This document shows, piece by piece, positions 45,143 to 56,023 of a stretch of DNA of 64,000 nt. The position numbers were made by a program, and so were the translations under genes. The stretch is from Linanthus parryae (taxonomy: Eukaryota > Streptophyta > Magnoliopsida > Ericales > Polemoniaceae): positions 114,650,088 to 114,714,087 of the forward strand of contig JALGPY010000002.1 of assembly GCA_023055425.1 (NCBI GenBank). The letters are read 5' to 3'. The notes under the pieces are model-generated. The model saw nothing but the letters and a program-made list of their open reading frames with translations. It was not told the DNA's origin and ran no database searches. Every line of letters starts with the position of its first letter. Position 1 is the stretch's first letter.

Positions 45143-46814
45143 TTGGAATTCTACAAAAAGGAAAATACGCAAGTTTTAGTATTTGTGAATTTTTGACTAT
45201 ATTTAATAATGGCTAGTTTATTAAATATAGCTCCCACTATTTTACTACGGATTAATAACCCTCAAGATATTAATGCGGAAAATATCCTTATATTTTCTAG
45301 TGGGCCAAGATCCATCTTTTTCATCTCCTTATGAGCTTGCTTTGGCAAGTCACCCATAATTCGACTACTTCTTAGGTAGGAACGATTCCAATTGCATCCC
45401 ATATGCAACTCTTGGTTCAATCGGGCAAATAACTCCTTATTTATCCATCCATATGGATAATCCCAATTGATTGCCTCTAGGTTTCTTAATCAAATTAATA
45501 GCCTAGTTGTGCTCAACCTCTTATCTAAACAATTGCACATTGTTACGTGCCATCGCATTCCATCATTATGAACCAAGTCGCCATGCTTTGGCACGCACGA
45601 AATTGATAAATAATGATGATAATGAGTGTTTAAATAACGAGAAGGCAAGAACACAATATTTAAAATTTGAGGGATTTTCAATTCAATTTTTAATTGTTTT
45701 GTTGATCAATATCAACTAATCTATCTATTTGAGTTTGGGCACAACTCCAAATAATAGATCCGGGTTGTCTAATTATCTTATTATCCTAATTGCATGCATC
45801 ATCCATACACCAACCACACAAATAATAAGACAATAAATAAACAACCACAAAACAGAAATTAAACGTGATGTGGATATGGCCTTTTCTAGACTAAGATAAT
45901 TCCAAGCCAATGGAATTATCTATGAACCCTAAACAAACACATCTCCATGCGTCTTGATCTTTTGGTCCATCCTTCATGGTCATGTGGTGTGCTCCATGCT
46001 CCATGCTCCATCTTTTTGTGGCTCCTTTTGGCTTTGGGCTTCTTTTCTCCAATCTTGGCTAACAATCTACTTTATCTAGCACTAGCTAATATCTATACTA
46101 AATAAAATAAATCTCACAAGTTGAGAAAAAAATGGCACGCAGGCCATAAAACCCTAATTAATTATTACAATTAATTGATCAGCTCGCAGGCCGTAAAACC
46201 AAACCACAAAATAAAACATCCACATCAAACCACATCCTAAGGCCATATCCAATCACCATGCGATTTGCACATAAACAGTTAAAATCCAATTTTAACGCGC
46301 TTGGTCAATTTTAATTGATTTTAGGATTTCTAGGGTTAAAACGGTCCATGGGCCCAACAATCCAATTGCCCGGGCCCAAACAAGTGAACCATAAAGCCCT
46401 AGGGCCGGCCCGGCCCAAAACCCGCAAGCTTGGCCCGCGGGTTAGGGCCGCCCGCCCCCTTAGGGCGCCAAGCTTGGGCGGCAAGCAAGGGGGGCGGCTC
46501 CCTAGGGGCCGAACCTTCCTTGTGGAGGTTGTTTCCAAAACAACCCCCTTTCTTGGAGCCCAAGTTTGGTTGTTTCCTTGTTGTGGGAGAACTCCTTCTT
46601 CCCCAAGGATGCCCAAACCCTAGATCTAATATCCTAAAATTTCTCAAACTCACCAATTCATGCATCCAATGCAACAATTGGGTCTTGTTATGATTAATTC
46701 TTTGACAAATTGCATCCAATGCTTGATTTGTCTTGTTTTACGCGATAAACAACAAATTAAGGTGTAAAACAACAAGAATGTAACACATAAACTACGTTTA
46801 TGCTCTATGACCTG
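45143..46814 (-). other. copia copy 2 leader (5' untranslated region)
   Basis: Nearly identical to the copy 1 leader. Includes the GC-rich block at 46380-46510. No gene. Confidence 0.85.
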
Positions 46815-46828
46815 TGGCTCTGATACCA
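46815..46828 (-). other. primer-binding site, copia copy 2 (initiator tRNA-Met)
   Basis: Reads TGGTATCAGAGCCA on the - strand, one base from the LTR at 46830. Confidence 0.95.
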
Positions 46829-46829
46829 C

Positions 46830-48261
46830 TGTAGGGTTTTGATTCATGGATCGCGCAAACGGAAGCATAATCAAACAAACAACCATGCAAAACCCTCCAA
46901 GGATCACAAGTCTAGATGCATAACGATAGTGAAGGTAAGAAATCATAAACACACCTTTGGGTTCTCCTTGATGACTTCAAACGCGAATAGTGTCACGTTC
47001 TCTATAGTTGATCCACGCCTAGAGTTGTTCCTAGATCTCCAATCACCTTGGTGCTAGCCCGGATTGAAAGGAGGGTGAAGAAATCACGCAAAACGAGGCA
47101 CCAAAAGGGGCTCGGCCCTTTGTGGCGTCGGGGACAAGGGGGCGGCGGCAAAGGGGCGGCGTCCCTCTTTGTGGCTTGCTCTCTCTCTCCTTTGTACTCT
47201 CCTACTCTTGTTATGTTCTCTCTAGAGCATAAAAAGTGTGTAGGGAAGGAAGGAGGAGGGTCCTTTATATAGTCCAACAACTCCTTGTTAACTACCTAAA
47301 GGACTTATTCTAGTCCTACTAGAATTCAATTTAGTCCCTTCCTTGCAAATTAGTCCCTACTAAGTTTGCAAGGGTTTGCAAAGTGATCCTTCTAATTAAT
47401 TAATCCAATTAATTAATTCCACGATCTAGTACAATTCTATATAGCGTGTGACCCCATAGGTTCTATCTAGTTGGTAGCAACTCTTTGCTAATATGGAGCG
47501 GTTTCTAGCAAAACATCCATTCTAGCCAACTAATAGAATAGTCATCTAGACAACCTTGTACAAGTATTTGTCTCATCCCTTTGCCTCCATATCCGGATTG
47601 GACACGAGACATACAAGTCACACTCGTATATCCAATCCCTAGTTTCTCGATCCATGGAATAGCCTTATTCGTGCAAATAACATCAATATCTCATAAATTG
47701 ATTTATTTGAGTCTGGCCAGACATTCTATAAGCACTATCCTCGAGTGGCCTTGGATAATTGCTCCCGTTATGTGGGAGGGGCAAATCCTCTCTACGTCCA
47801 CTACGATCTCTAAGCTTGCTTCTCATTGTATCCAGTACACGCCTTTATAACTACCCAGTTACGGTGTAGCGTTTAACGCTACCAAGATCACAATGATCCA
47901 CAACTAGAATATCTAGTGACTTCAAGTCTAAGGATGACAATACCATTGTACCCGAGAAGCACTTGTGACTCAACATAACGTGTATGTAGCCTTCTCGGTA
48001 ATGGGTCAATTCACTGCAACATTCCGTAATGCACACCTATGTGTTGGATCGTGATATCTCCATACCAATCCAACCCCATACTAGTCTATAGATGATTGTC
48101 CCATTTAATCATTATACTTGACTAGGGATATTTAAGATAAACAACACGATTGTAAATCTAAGGACTTCATTATATTAAATATCCAATAAATAATAAATGA
48201 ATTTCTAGCCAATTACAAATTCATACTAAACAAGATTGCCTCTAGGGCATCTATTCCAACA
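46830..48261 (-). repeat. copia copy 2, 5' LTR
   Basis: 1432 bp, TG...CA on the - strand, then the TSD GAAGC. Confidence 0.95.
47262..47272 (-). promoter_or_regulatory. TATA box in the 5' LTR of copia copy 2
   Basis: CTATATAAAGG on the - strand, at the same place as in copy 1. Confidence 0.65.
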
Positions 48262-48266
48262 GAAGC
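48262..48266. repeat. target-site duplication GAAGC, right copy (copia copy 2)
   Basis: Identical to 39741-39745. The Tat element resumes here. Confidence 0.95.
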
Positions 48267-49222
48267 ACGCCCCTGAACGGCCCTCAGGTGGAACCACTTT
48301 CAAGATTGGAAAGTTCATTTACAAGAGGGGACGTGGAGCTGAGGTTAATACAGTTTCTCCGCAAAAGCAACCCAGGGTTACAAACTCGGACGCGCCACCT
48401 CTACCATGCTCGATAGAGGAAGCGACTCACTTGTGTAAGCAGTGGCGTAAAGATGGGATCTTGCCTCCGCTCGAAAGGATACCCTCCAAGGAGATGATGA
48501 GGGACCCGAAGTGGTGCGAATGCCACGGGAAAATTATGCATCCCACAGCTGATTGCAAGAAACTCAGGAACATGGTAAGCCGGAAAATGAAAGACGGTGA
48601 GTTGATTGTCAGCGATCAGAGGCAGGATGTGCGAAGCAATCCGTTGCCGGCCCATGCGGAGCAAGAGCCGAAAGGCAAAGAAGTATCCATGATCGCGATT
48701 ATGGATCTCGAAGAGATTGCGGAAGACGGCTTGCCTATCATTGCCGAAGCTTACAATGATGAGGACTACAGTACAGACACGGAGAACGAACGTGCCGATC
48801 GGATGAAGGGATCGCATGGGTTCAGCAAGTTCTTCGATGAAATGAACTTTTCGGAAAAGTGCCAGAAAGAAATGACAAAGGCGATTCTAAGGGTAGCAGA
48901 AGACTTCGAAGAAGACATCGTGGTTTCCAATGGGAAAATTGTTAGGGCGGCTCGCTCTACGGAAAAGGTTATGACCTTCTCCGCAAGTGACAAGAAGACA
49001 GATTCGAGCCACCAGAAGCCTTTGTATGTAATGGCGGTGATCAATGGTGTCGAATTCAAGAGGGCATTCGTTGACGGAGGAGCGGCAGTCAATGTGGTCT
49101 CTCTCAACACTTTAAAGTTGGCAGGAATCCCGGAGCAGAAGATTGTCAAACGTCCATCCCCGCAGATGGGATTTGGAAGCGATTCCAGGATGAAGATAGG
49201 ATGGATTCGTTTGGGCGTCTAG
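48267..49222 (+). pseudogene. Tat element: end of gag and protease
   Basis: Continues the gag frame from before the nested copia. A zinc-knuckle-like CECHGKIMHPTADC lies near 48516-48557. The retroviral-type protease lies at about 49018-49140, with LYVMAVINGVEF then AFVDGGAAVNVVS. In Tat elements the active-site triad is often DGG or DPG, not DSG/DTG. Here it is DGGA. The open frame appears to start at 48236, but only because it reads through the copia LTR end. The frame stops at 49220-49222, and homology goes on in another frame. Confidence 0.85.
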
Positions 49223-49924
49223 ATAGGAAAAATCAAATGTTCAGCCAAATTTTTACGTCATTGATGCAAACACTACGTATCACATGATCATAAGGCGAGC
49301 TTGGATTCATCGCTTTGATGCAGTCCCCTCGACAACTCACCAGGTGATGAAGTCTATCTGGAACGACAGAATAGTGGAAATACCAGCTTCGGTAAACCCT
49401 TTCAATTTAGACGAGGCACACCTCACTGAAGCAGTATGGTTTACCGAAATGGCGGATGAGAAGACACCGGGGCCGTTTAATCCGACTCCCTTGCCTCGAT
49501 GGGAAGACATCAAGGATCAATCACCAGCGGGAGTGATGGTGACAAGGGAGGATGCCAAGGAAAGGCCGTCCGCGCGAGAAGAGGCACCGCAGGTCGCCTA
49601 TCAAAGGACGAACGTGTACACTCTGAAAAAAGAGTAGTAAAATATGATCCCGCAGGCAAAGAGATAGAAAGCTTCTACTCTAATGGGAAGAAATGCTACC
49701 GCATATGAAGGTGCGCGGGGATACCCCCACATAAGCATGGGGATATCCCTGGGCAAATCAATCAAATCGAGCGTATCATGGAGGTAGATAAGCCGGCACC
49801 AGACGTTTTGGAGGATAAGCTAAAAGAGGAGCCTGAATACATGGAGGCTAAGCCGAAACCTCAGAAGCAGGAGCTGAAGGAAGTATTCCTGAGCCCAGGC
49901 GAATAAAAGAAGAGGCCCGTCTTT
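49223..49924 (+). pseudogene. Tat element: protease-RT linker, frameshifted
   Basis: 49284-49637 is open (HMIIRRAWIHRFDAVPSTTH, a motif that follows the protease in Tat pol: Y/H-x-I-I-G-R-x-W-L/I). It is connected by shifts at about 49222 and 49640 to the flanking frames. A stop is at 49635-49637. 49720-49920 includes an acidic spacer before RT. Confidence 0.75.
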
Positions 49925-51190
49925 ATGAGTGCAGACCTCACGAGCGAGGAAGAAGCAAGATTGCCGCAGCTTCTGACTGAGTACAAAGATGTGTTTGCAT
50001 GGGAATACGATGAAATGCCTGGCCTGGATACCAGCATCACCATGCACAGGTTAGATGTTATCCCGGGATCTAAACCAATCAATCAAAGCACGAGAAGATT
50101 TAGGCCGGAAATCAATGTGAAAATCAAAAAAGAGATCGCCAAGCTGTTGAACGCCAGGTTCATCGAACCGAATCACCATCCCACCTTGTTGGCTAACATT
50201 GTGCCAGTGGTGAAGAAGAATGGGCAACTTCGCATATGCGTAGACTTCAGAGAACTTAACCGTTTCTGCCCCAAGGACGACTTTCCGTTGCCTAACATCG
50301 GTCTGCTCATTGATTCTACCGTGGGTCGTCGCATTTTCCGCTTCATGGATGGTTTAAGTGGGTACAACCAGATCAAGATGGACCCTGAAGACGCAAGGAA
50401 AACCGCATTCATCACGCCAGTGGGAGTCTTTAATTACACGGTTATGCCGTTTGGACTCAAGAACGCGGGCGCGACTTATCAGCGAGCCATGATGGCTCTA
50501 TTCCACGACATGATGCACCAAGAAGTGGAATTCTATGTTGATGATTTGGTTGTCAAATCCAGGGAGGAAGCAGACCATTTGGGGGACCTACGTAAAGTAT
50601 TTGAAAGATGCAGGAGTTTCCAGCTAAAGATGAACCCCATGAAGTGCGCATTCAGAGTGACTTCCGGGAAGTTCTTGGGATGCGTAATACATCGCCAGGG
50701 CATCGAGCCTGACCCCGCAAAGGTATCAGCTATCACCAGCATGACGGCACCACACAATCAAAGCGCTCTGAAAACATTCTTGGGGAAGTTGTCTTACCTG
50801 CGAAGGTTCATCCCAGCAATCGCAGAAACAACCTTCTGCTTCAGCGATCTCCTCAAGAAGAATGTTGTGTGCAATTGGACCGCGGAACACGAGGCCGCAT
50901 TCGGGAAGCTAAAGGACTTACTGATATCGCAAAGAGTAATGATCGCACCACAGCTTGGATCGTCGATGTTGCTGTATCTGACGTCGACAAAGAGGTCTAT
51001 AGGGGCACTCTTGGCTCAGGAATATGAAGGGCAAGAAAGGCCGATTTACTATATTTCTTGCATAGTGCAACCAGCCGAATCAAGGTACACAGATATCGAA
51101 CGTCATTGCCTTGCCCTATTCTTCGTATTAGAAAATTTGAAGCACTACTTCGCCTCGCACAAAGTGGTAGTGGTTACAAAGAGCGACCCC
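49925..51190 (+). pseudogene. Tat element reverse transcriptase and start of RNase H
   Basis: One open frame of about 420 residues. RT blocks are in order: LPQLLTEYKDVFAWEYDEMP, VVKKNGQLRICVDFRELN, FMDGLSGYNQIKM (Asp 142), VMPFGLKNAGATYQR, and YVDD at 204-207. The connection and RNase H begin at KLSYLRRFIP and MLLYLTSTKRSIGALLAQE. In RNase H the first catalytic Asp expected in 'LYLxxS/D' appears replaced. The frame ends abruptly in RNase H at VVVVTKSDP, where the deletion joint lies. Confidence 0.85.
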
Positions 51191-51590
51191 ATATGGAGCT
51201 GAAGTTGTTGTACCGGCGGAGGTGAAAATCAACTCTGCGAGATTGGCCTTTCATGCATTATATGACAATCAACGCGACCATGACTTGATCTTATTGGAGG
51301 AAAAGCGAGAGCAAGCCAAGCGGGCTAACAAACGGTACAAGGAGAGGATCGCTCGCGCATACAACAAAACAGTCCAACATCGAGACTTCGCGGTTGGGGA
51401 CCTGGTTTTGCGCGCCTCAGATCATTGCATGAGGGAGGCAGCCCATCCAAAATTCGCAGCTAACTGGGAAGGACCATTCGAAGTTAAAGAAGTCTTCAAC
51501 AGTGGTTACTGCAAAATACAAAGGCTTCATGGGACTGCCACAACCCCAAGCTCAGTCAATATGCGCTGGATTAAAAAGTATTATCCTTAA
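51191..51590 (+). pseudogene. Tat element integrase, C-terminal part only
   Basis: Starts at TPYGAEVVVPAEV, normally well downstream of the integrase core (family pattern PF..YGxEAVIP). It continues with the C-terminal domain (RANKRYKERIARAYNKTVQHRDFAVGDLVLR; NWEGPFEVKEVFNSGYCKIQ). The zinc-binding and DDE core regions and most of RNase H are missing. The frame shifts at about 51200 and ends with TAA at 51588-51590. Confidence 0.85.
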
Positions 51591-51665
51591 ACTCTCTCTT
51601 TACAGACATCGGATTCATATGTCTATTGAAACGTATGTCTACTTTGATAGATTTATGCGTTGTTT

Positions 51666-51774
51666 CCTCCCATATGAGGAACTTGTAAGCTTGCCTCTCC
51701 CATATGAGGGACTTGTAATGTCGCCTCTCCCATACGAGAGTGTTAATAATAAAAGAATTCTCCCATATGAGAGG
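51666..51774. repeat. four palindromic repeats around CTCCCATATGAG
   Basis: Copies at 51666-51679, 51695-51710, 51725-51740 (CATACGAG) and 51759-51774. Each is roughly self-complementary (CTCYCATATGRGAG), spaced 29-34 bp. They lie in the 3' untranslated part of the sense pol. Confidence 0.75.
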
Positions 51775-51841
51775 AATTTTATTACTTTAGTTGTCTTTTA
51801 TCGCTTTATTTACTTCTCTGCTTATTTATAATAAAAGCTTA

Positions 51842-52283
51842 TTTGCTGAGATAGCAGCAATATTTAATCACGATCTTAAGTGATCACAAAGCCTATCTGC
51901 CGAGATAGCAGCAATATTCGAATGCGATCTTAAGTGATCTAAAAGCCTATCTGCCGAGATAGCAGCACTATTCAAATGCGATCTTAAGTGATCCCGAAAC
52001 CTATCTGCCGAGATAGCGGCAATATTCGAATGCGATCTTAAGTGATCTAAAATCCTATCTGCCGAGATAGCAGCGATGTTCAAATACGATCTTAAGAGAT
52101 CTAAAAGCCTATCTGCCCAAATAGCAGCCCTAATGTATGATCCTATGCGATCCGAAGCCTATCTGCCGAGATGGCAGCAATGTTCAAAAACAATCTTAAA
52201 TAATCTAAAAGCCTATCTGCTTAGATAGCAGCCATGATGTATGATCTTAACTGGTCTGCGAGCCTATCTGTTTAGATAGCAAG
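51842..52283. repeat. 54-bp tandem repeat with a hairpin in each unit
   Basis: Units start CTATCTGCCGAGATAG, which folds as CTATCT-GCCG-AGATAG. Copies are at 51893, 51947, 52001, 52055, 52109, 52159, 52213 and 52264, with a partial copy at 51842 and an isolated one near 52490. Most units also hold GATCTTAAGTGATC, a second near-palindrome. The later units are more diverged. The array is between the sense pol end and the end of the antisense PMD gene. Confidence 0.9.
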
Positions 52284-52299
52284 CTATGGCAGCAACACC

Positions 52300-53633
52300 C
52301 CGTGTGAATGCAAAATTTATCAAAGCTTTAAATAAAAGAATTATTCAGGCAGGTATCCGAATGCAAAAGGCGAAAGAAACATAAATTGTTTTATAGCCAA
52401 CACGCATGCGATATTACAATTTGTTGTATCAAACAAGAACAGCAGATACTAAAGTGTATTTCATTAACAGACTGAATGACTTACAATTTATCTGTCTAGA
52501 TAGCAGCTTACAAGCAAAAATTTATAGCAAGAAAAGTCTTGTTTTAAAATGAACGGCCTACAAATGCTAATAAAAGCTATGCGACGCTATCGTCGAGGTC
52601 CTATATCTGAACAAGGCTCTTGACTGGTCTTCTGCCCAAGAGATGCGCCGGATGAACCCCATGCCCAGACGGATGCGGTGGTGAAGAACAAGTAGAGAAC
52701 AACTCCAAGGGCAGAAAGCTTTGTGTCCACGGAGACGAGCGCCATGGCTCGTCACCCTTAGTTCAAGAACGCGGAGGCAAATAGTTCTCCACTAGGAAAG
52801 CTAGAGGAGAAACACTCCATTCATTACGAGTTGGTAAAAAGGTCAGTATGAAACTGCACCTCGCCGGAAGGCAGCCGAAGATACGACCTGCAAACATAAT
52901 AGACGAAGAAGAATCTTCGTACAAACATGAGGTATTATGAATATCTTCTTTACAGTAGCCATGAAGATCAGTAAGCTTCATAAAGAAGATCGTGGGAGCT
53001 ATTTCTATGGCATAAGGCACAAACTCAGGTTTCACGACTTGAGATTGCCATGAGTCAACAAAAGACAAGTGTTGAAGCCAGCAGTCGTAAGGACTCATGG
53101 CAAGCCACATTTTGGGATGAAGAACCCAAGCAGCAAGAGGCAGGGTTTATATAGACTCTACTAGGACTCTTCAGTTCCCTAGCTGAGTCATCAAAGCTTG
53201 GAAAAGGGGTAAGAATCAATTACTTACGTCTCAAAAGAGGTAAAATTCAATTACCCTACTAAAGGCTATGACGATTCGGTGGCGCGCCCTAATTAATGAC
53301 GGAAGGTCATAATAAGGATGGGCTTCCCAAGGAAATCGTGCTTATCTAATAAATTGTTAGCGCGAAAATCAAGGCAGATACGTCGCCATGTGACTTCATA
53401 ATTGATATGCACAAAAATATTTGAGCAAATCCCCAAAAGGGCAAAATGGGACATGCAAGTTCCAGATTAAAAAAAGGGAGAAACCCTAGCAGCATTACAA
53501 TAATATTTTTACAATAATATTTTTGTTTTAAGCAAATATTTTTGTTTCTTTCTCAAAATAAATCATTGATCAAAGGGTCATCTGGAGAAAACGAGAGTGA
53601 TGTCTCTCTCACTTGGTCCACTTCTCGCTTCAG
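52300..53633. other. Tat element, region between convergent genes
   Basis: No domain on either strand. A - strand frame of 115 codons at 52763-53110 (MWLAMSPYDCW...) may be part of the 3' untranslated region of the PMD gene or a diverged extra exon. 53480-53540 is AT-rich with a duplicated ACAATAATATTTTT. Confidence 0.5.
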
Positions 53634-54028
53634 CTACTCGTACTTGGCGTTCATCGCATGGAAGAGGTTGACAGCTTCTTCAGCCTTTTTCCTTTGCTCC
53701 TCTACCTTCCGTCTCTCAGCTGCGAGGTTGTGGAAGTCGCGTTTCAGATTCAGAGCTGCGCGAATTTGGGTAATCCTGTTGAGAAGATACCCGAAGCCCA
53801 GCTTGCCTTGAACTTTAGCTTGAAGCCCTTGGCATGTACTAAAAATTAGATGTGCACTGTGAGGAGAAATGGTCGCAGGAGTAGCCACAGATATTTTCTC
53901 CAGAATCCAGATGGCTTCGGTCAAGAAAAGCCTCTTGTCATATGGCTCTATCTCTAGAGATCTCGCGAATGACCAGGGGTATGAGAGGCGCATCTGAACT
54001 AGCCAGTCCACATCAGCTTGCTTCAACC

Positions 54029-54103
54029 CTGATAAAGATGATTCAAGATTAGAGCATGAAAGCTTTTTAACAAGGATGTAGAATGCGAAAAATAGTAGCA
54101 TAC
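54029..54103 (-). other. predicted intron 5 of the PMD gene
   Basis: 75 bp, GGAACTA/GTATGC ... TTTATCAG/GGTTGA. The frame is kept (ILEGT-RLKQADVDW). Confidence 0.7.
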
Positions 54104-54685
54104 TAGTTCCTTCAAGGATTTCACGCAAGGAGGGAATGCGCATTGTCGGAAAAGCTGAAGCCTGCCCTCGCTCCATTGCCCGTTTGTCAGCCGCGAGCTC
54201 GAGCTCATCATAGTTGGCAGGAAGAGTATAGGCCATAACAGGTGCGACAGCAGTCCCAACTTGCGAGCTCCAAAAACTCCATGCTTGGGGAACCTCTGGA
54301 AGCTCTACCTTTGTTGAAGGAATGGCAACATTAGTAGCTGCTACTCGACCAGGAACTTCTTCGGCTGCGAGGGGATCTTGTGGCTCGGGAGCATTCATCT
54401 AGACATCAACATTTGCATGCGATGGTGTATCTTCCATGACTTGTTCATCTTCATGAGCTCCATCTCCAGCCCCTTCTGTAGCCATCTCCTCAACTACAGC
54501 ATCGACATCTTCCTCTCTTAGCAGGGTGTCAGCTTCGATATCATCAGACACCTCAATGATGTCCTCCAAAGGCTCGCCTGCGTACTCAGTAGCTGCGACA
54601 GACTTCTCAACATGAGAGCTTCGCTCTGGAGCATAAGATGCAGGGGGCTGACTTCTTTGTTCAGGCATGACCTCATCAGCATCGC

Positions 54686-54765
54686 CTGCGTTATAAGACA
54701 GGAAAATGTTGAGGTAACTTGTATCATACAATGTTATGTTATTTTGATAGATCAAGAGCGAGCAC
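54686..54765 (-). other. predicted intron 4 of the PMD gene
   Basis: 80 bp, GTGGAG/GTGCTC ... AACGCAG/GCGATG. The donor is weak. The frame is kept (PPTCGG-DADEVM). Confidence 0.65.
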
Positions 54766-54870
54766 CTCCACACGTAGGTGGGATTGCAGCGCCTTCATCA
54801 TATGCTAAAGAGGTGACACCATATCCTACTAGGGTATCTTCATTAAGAATATCCTTAAGGTGAGCGTGAC

Positions 54871-54946
54871 CTGGGGTGCGAAGAAACTTGTTACGATGAT
54901 GATTGGGTTACTAAGCCTAGTTTACAGACATTGCTTGAATGATTAC
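54871..54946 (-). other. predicted intron 3 of the PMD gene
   Basis: 76 bp, ACTCAG/GTAATC ... CACCCCAG/GTCACG. The frame is kept (CGEHS-GHAHLKD). Confidence 0.7.
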
Positions 54947-55378
54947 CTGAGTGTTCACCACACTTGCTTACTAGACATCGGCGAATATCAGCTTTTGATA
55001 AGCCATGCTTTAACGCAGCAGTAATCACTTCTTGGTAAGTCACAGCAAGGTTAAAAATCTCACCTTGTTTACCACCTGCGATTTCCTCTAAATCTTCTTG
55101 AGCTTGTTCCAAAGCAGCCGCATCCATATCATCAGCTTGCTCTACCAAGTCATCCACATGTTGCTCTTCTAAACTTCTTCTCTTTATGAGCTCGATCTCA
55201 TCTTCTTCTCGCTTCCTCCTTCTCTCTGCAGCCTCCGCAGCTGTTCTTTCAGACTCAGCAAGGATGTCCTCATCTATGGCTTCGCTGGAAATGCCAGAAT
55301 GAGGACCCTTGGTTTTCTTATGCTTCTTAGCCAGAAGGCCGCTAATGGTTTCTGTGACATCATCCGCGGAAGAACAAA

Positions 55379-55436
55379 CTGTTCAATAAATATTGCGAGA
55401 GCTAAAGTATTGAGAAAATAAATTCGTTTGAGATAC
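55379..55436 (-). other. predicted intron 2 of the PMD gene
   Basis: 58 bp, GGAAG/GTATCT ... TTGAACAG/TTTGTT. Short for a plant intron. The frame is kept (EEDSE-VCSSADD). Confidence 0.65.
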
Positions 55437-55947
55437 CTTCCGAATCTTCCTCTTGTATCTCACCTCTTTCTTCTTCTCTTTCACTTTCGACTCTTTCTTC
55501 TTCATCATCATCTCTTCCTCTCATTTCTCTCCTCTCATCCTCCTCTTCCTCCTGACCAAAAGGGACAAAAGTCTCAATTACGAGCTCTCTCCGCACTCGG
55601 CTTGGCATACGACCTTTGCCCTTGTCCTTAGAAGTAAGAGACTTCGCAGGACATGAAGCTGGAGAACTCTTGGGAGGAGAGGAGATTGCAATACCCTTCT
55701 GCTTTTGTCTCTTGGCCCTCGGGGCAACATCTGTTGGAGAAGACGGAGCATCCCTGGGAGGAGACAGAGCTGGAGTATTGTCTATCAGCGAGTCAGCAAA
55801 TGCATCCATTACCTCGCGAATTTGAGCCTCGACTGCGGGAGCCATTCCCATTGTTAGCAGAATTTTCTCGCCCTGTCTTCTCGCAGCAACAATAGTATTG
55901 ATCAGCGACTTGGAGCGCTCACCAGATGCGAACCTCCTCAGATAGAA

Positions 55948-56023
55948 CTAAAGCACAAAATGGAGCGTAAGTTTCAATGCATCAAAGGAAAGAAACTTAA
56001 CACGCACAAAAGAAATTGTTTAC
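55948..56023 (-). other. predicted intron 1 of the PMD gene
   Basis: 76 bp, GCCAAG/GTAAAC ... TGCTTTAG/TTCTAT. Removing it keeps the frame EDFAK-FYLRRF. Confidence 0.75.

Larger units (their letters stand above)
39746..48261 (-). mobile_element. intact Ty1/copia retrotransposon, Angela-like, copy 2
   Basis: 8516 bp on the - strand, inserted in the Tat gag. LTRs of 1432 bp differ at about four bases. PBS, leader, uninterrupted gag-pol, purine tract and TSD GAAGC are all present. It is the younger of the two intact copies by LTR divergence and the better candidate for an autonomous element. Confidence 0.95.

Noticed and set aside
48236..48261. Start of the Tat gag frame at 48236
   Set aside because: Those bases belong to the copia copy 2 LTR. 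Tat sequence resumes only after the TSD at 48262-48266.
51842..52283. Regularly spaced repeats resembling a CRISPR array
   Set aside because: Unit and spacer are alike throughout (a tandem repeat), the host is a plant, and no cas-like gene is present.
55428..55895. Leucine- and phenylalanine-rich + strand frames that look membrane-like
   Set aside because: They are the reverse strand of the acidic Glu/Arg-rich exon 2 of the PMD gene.
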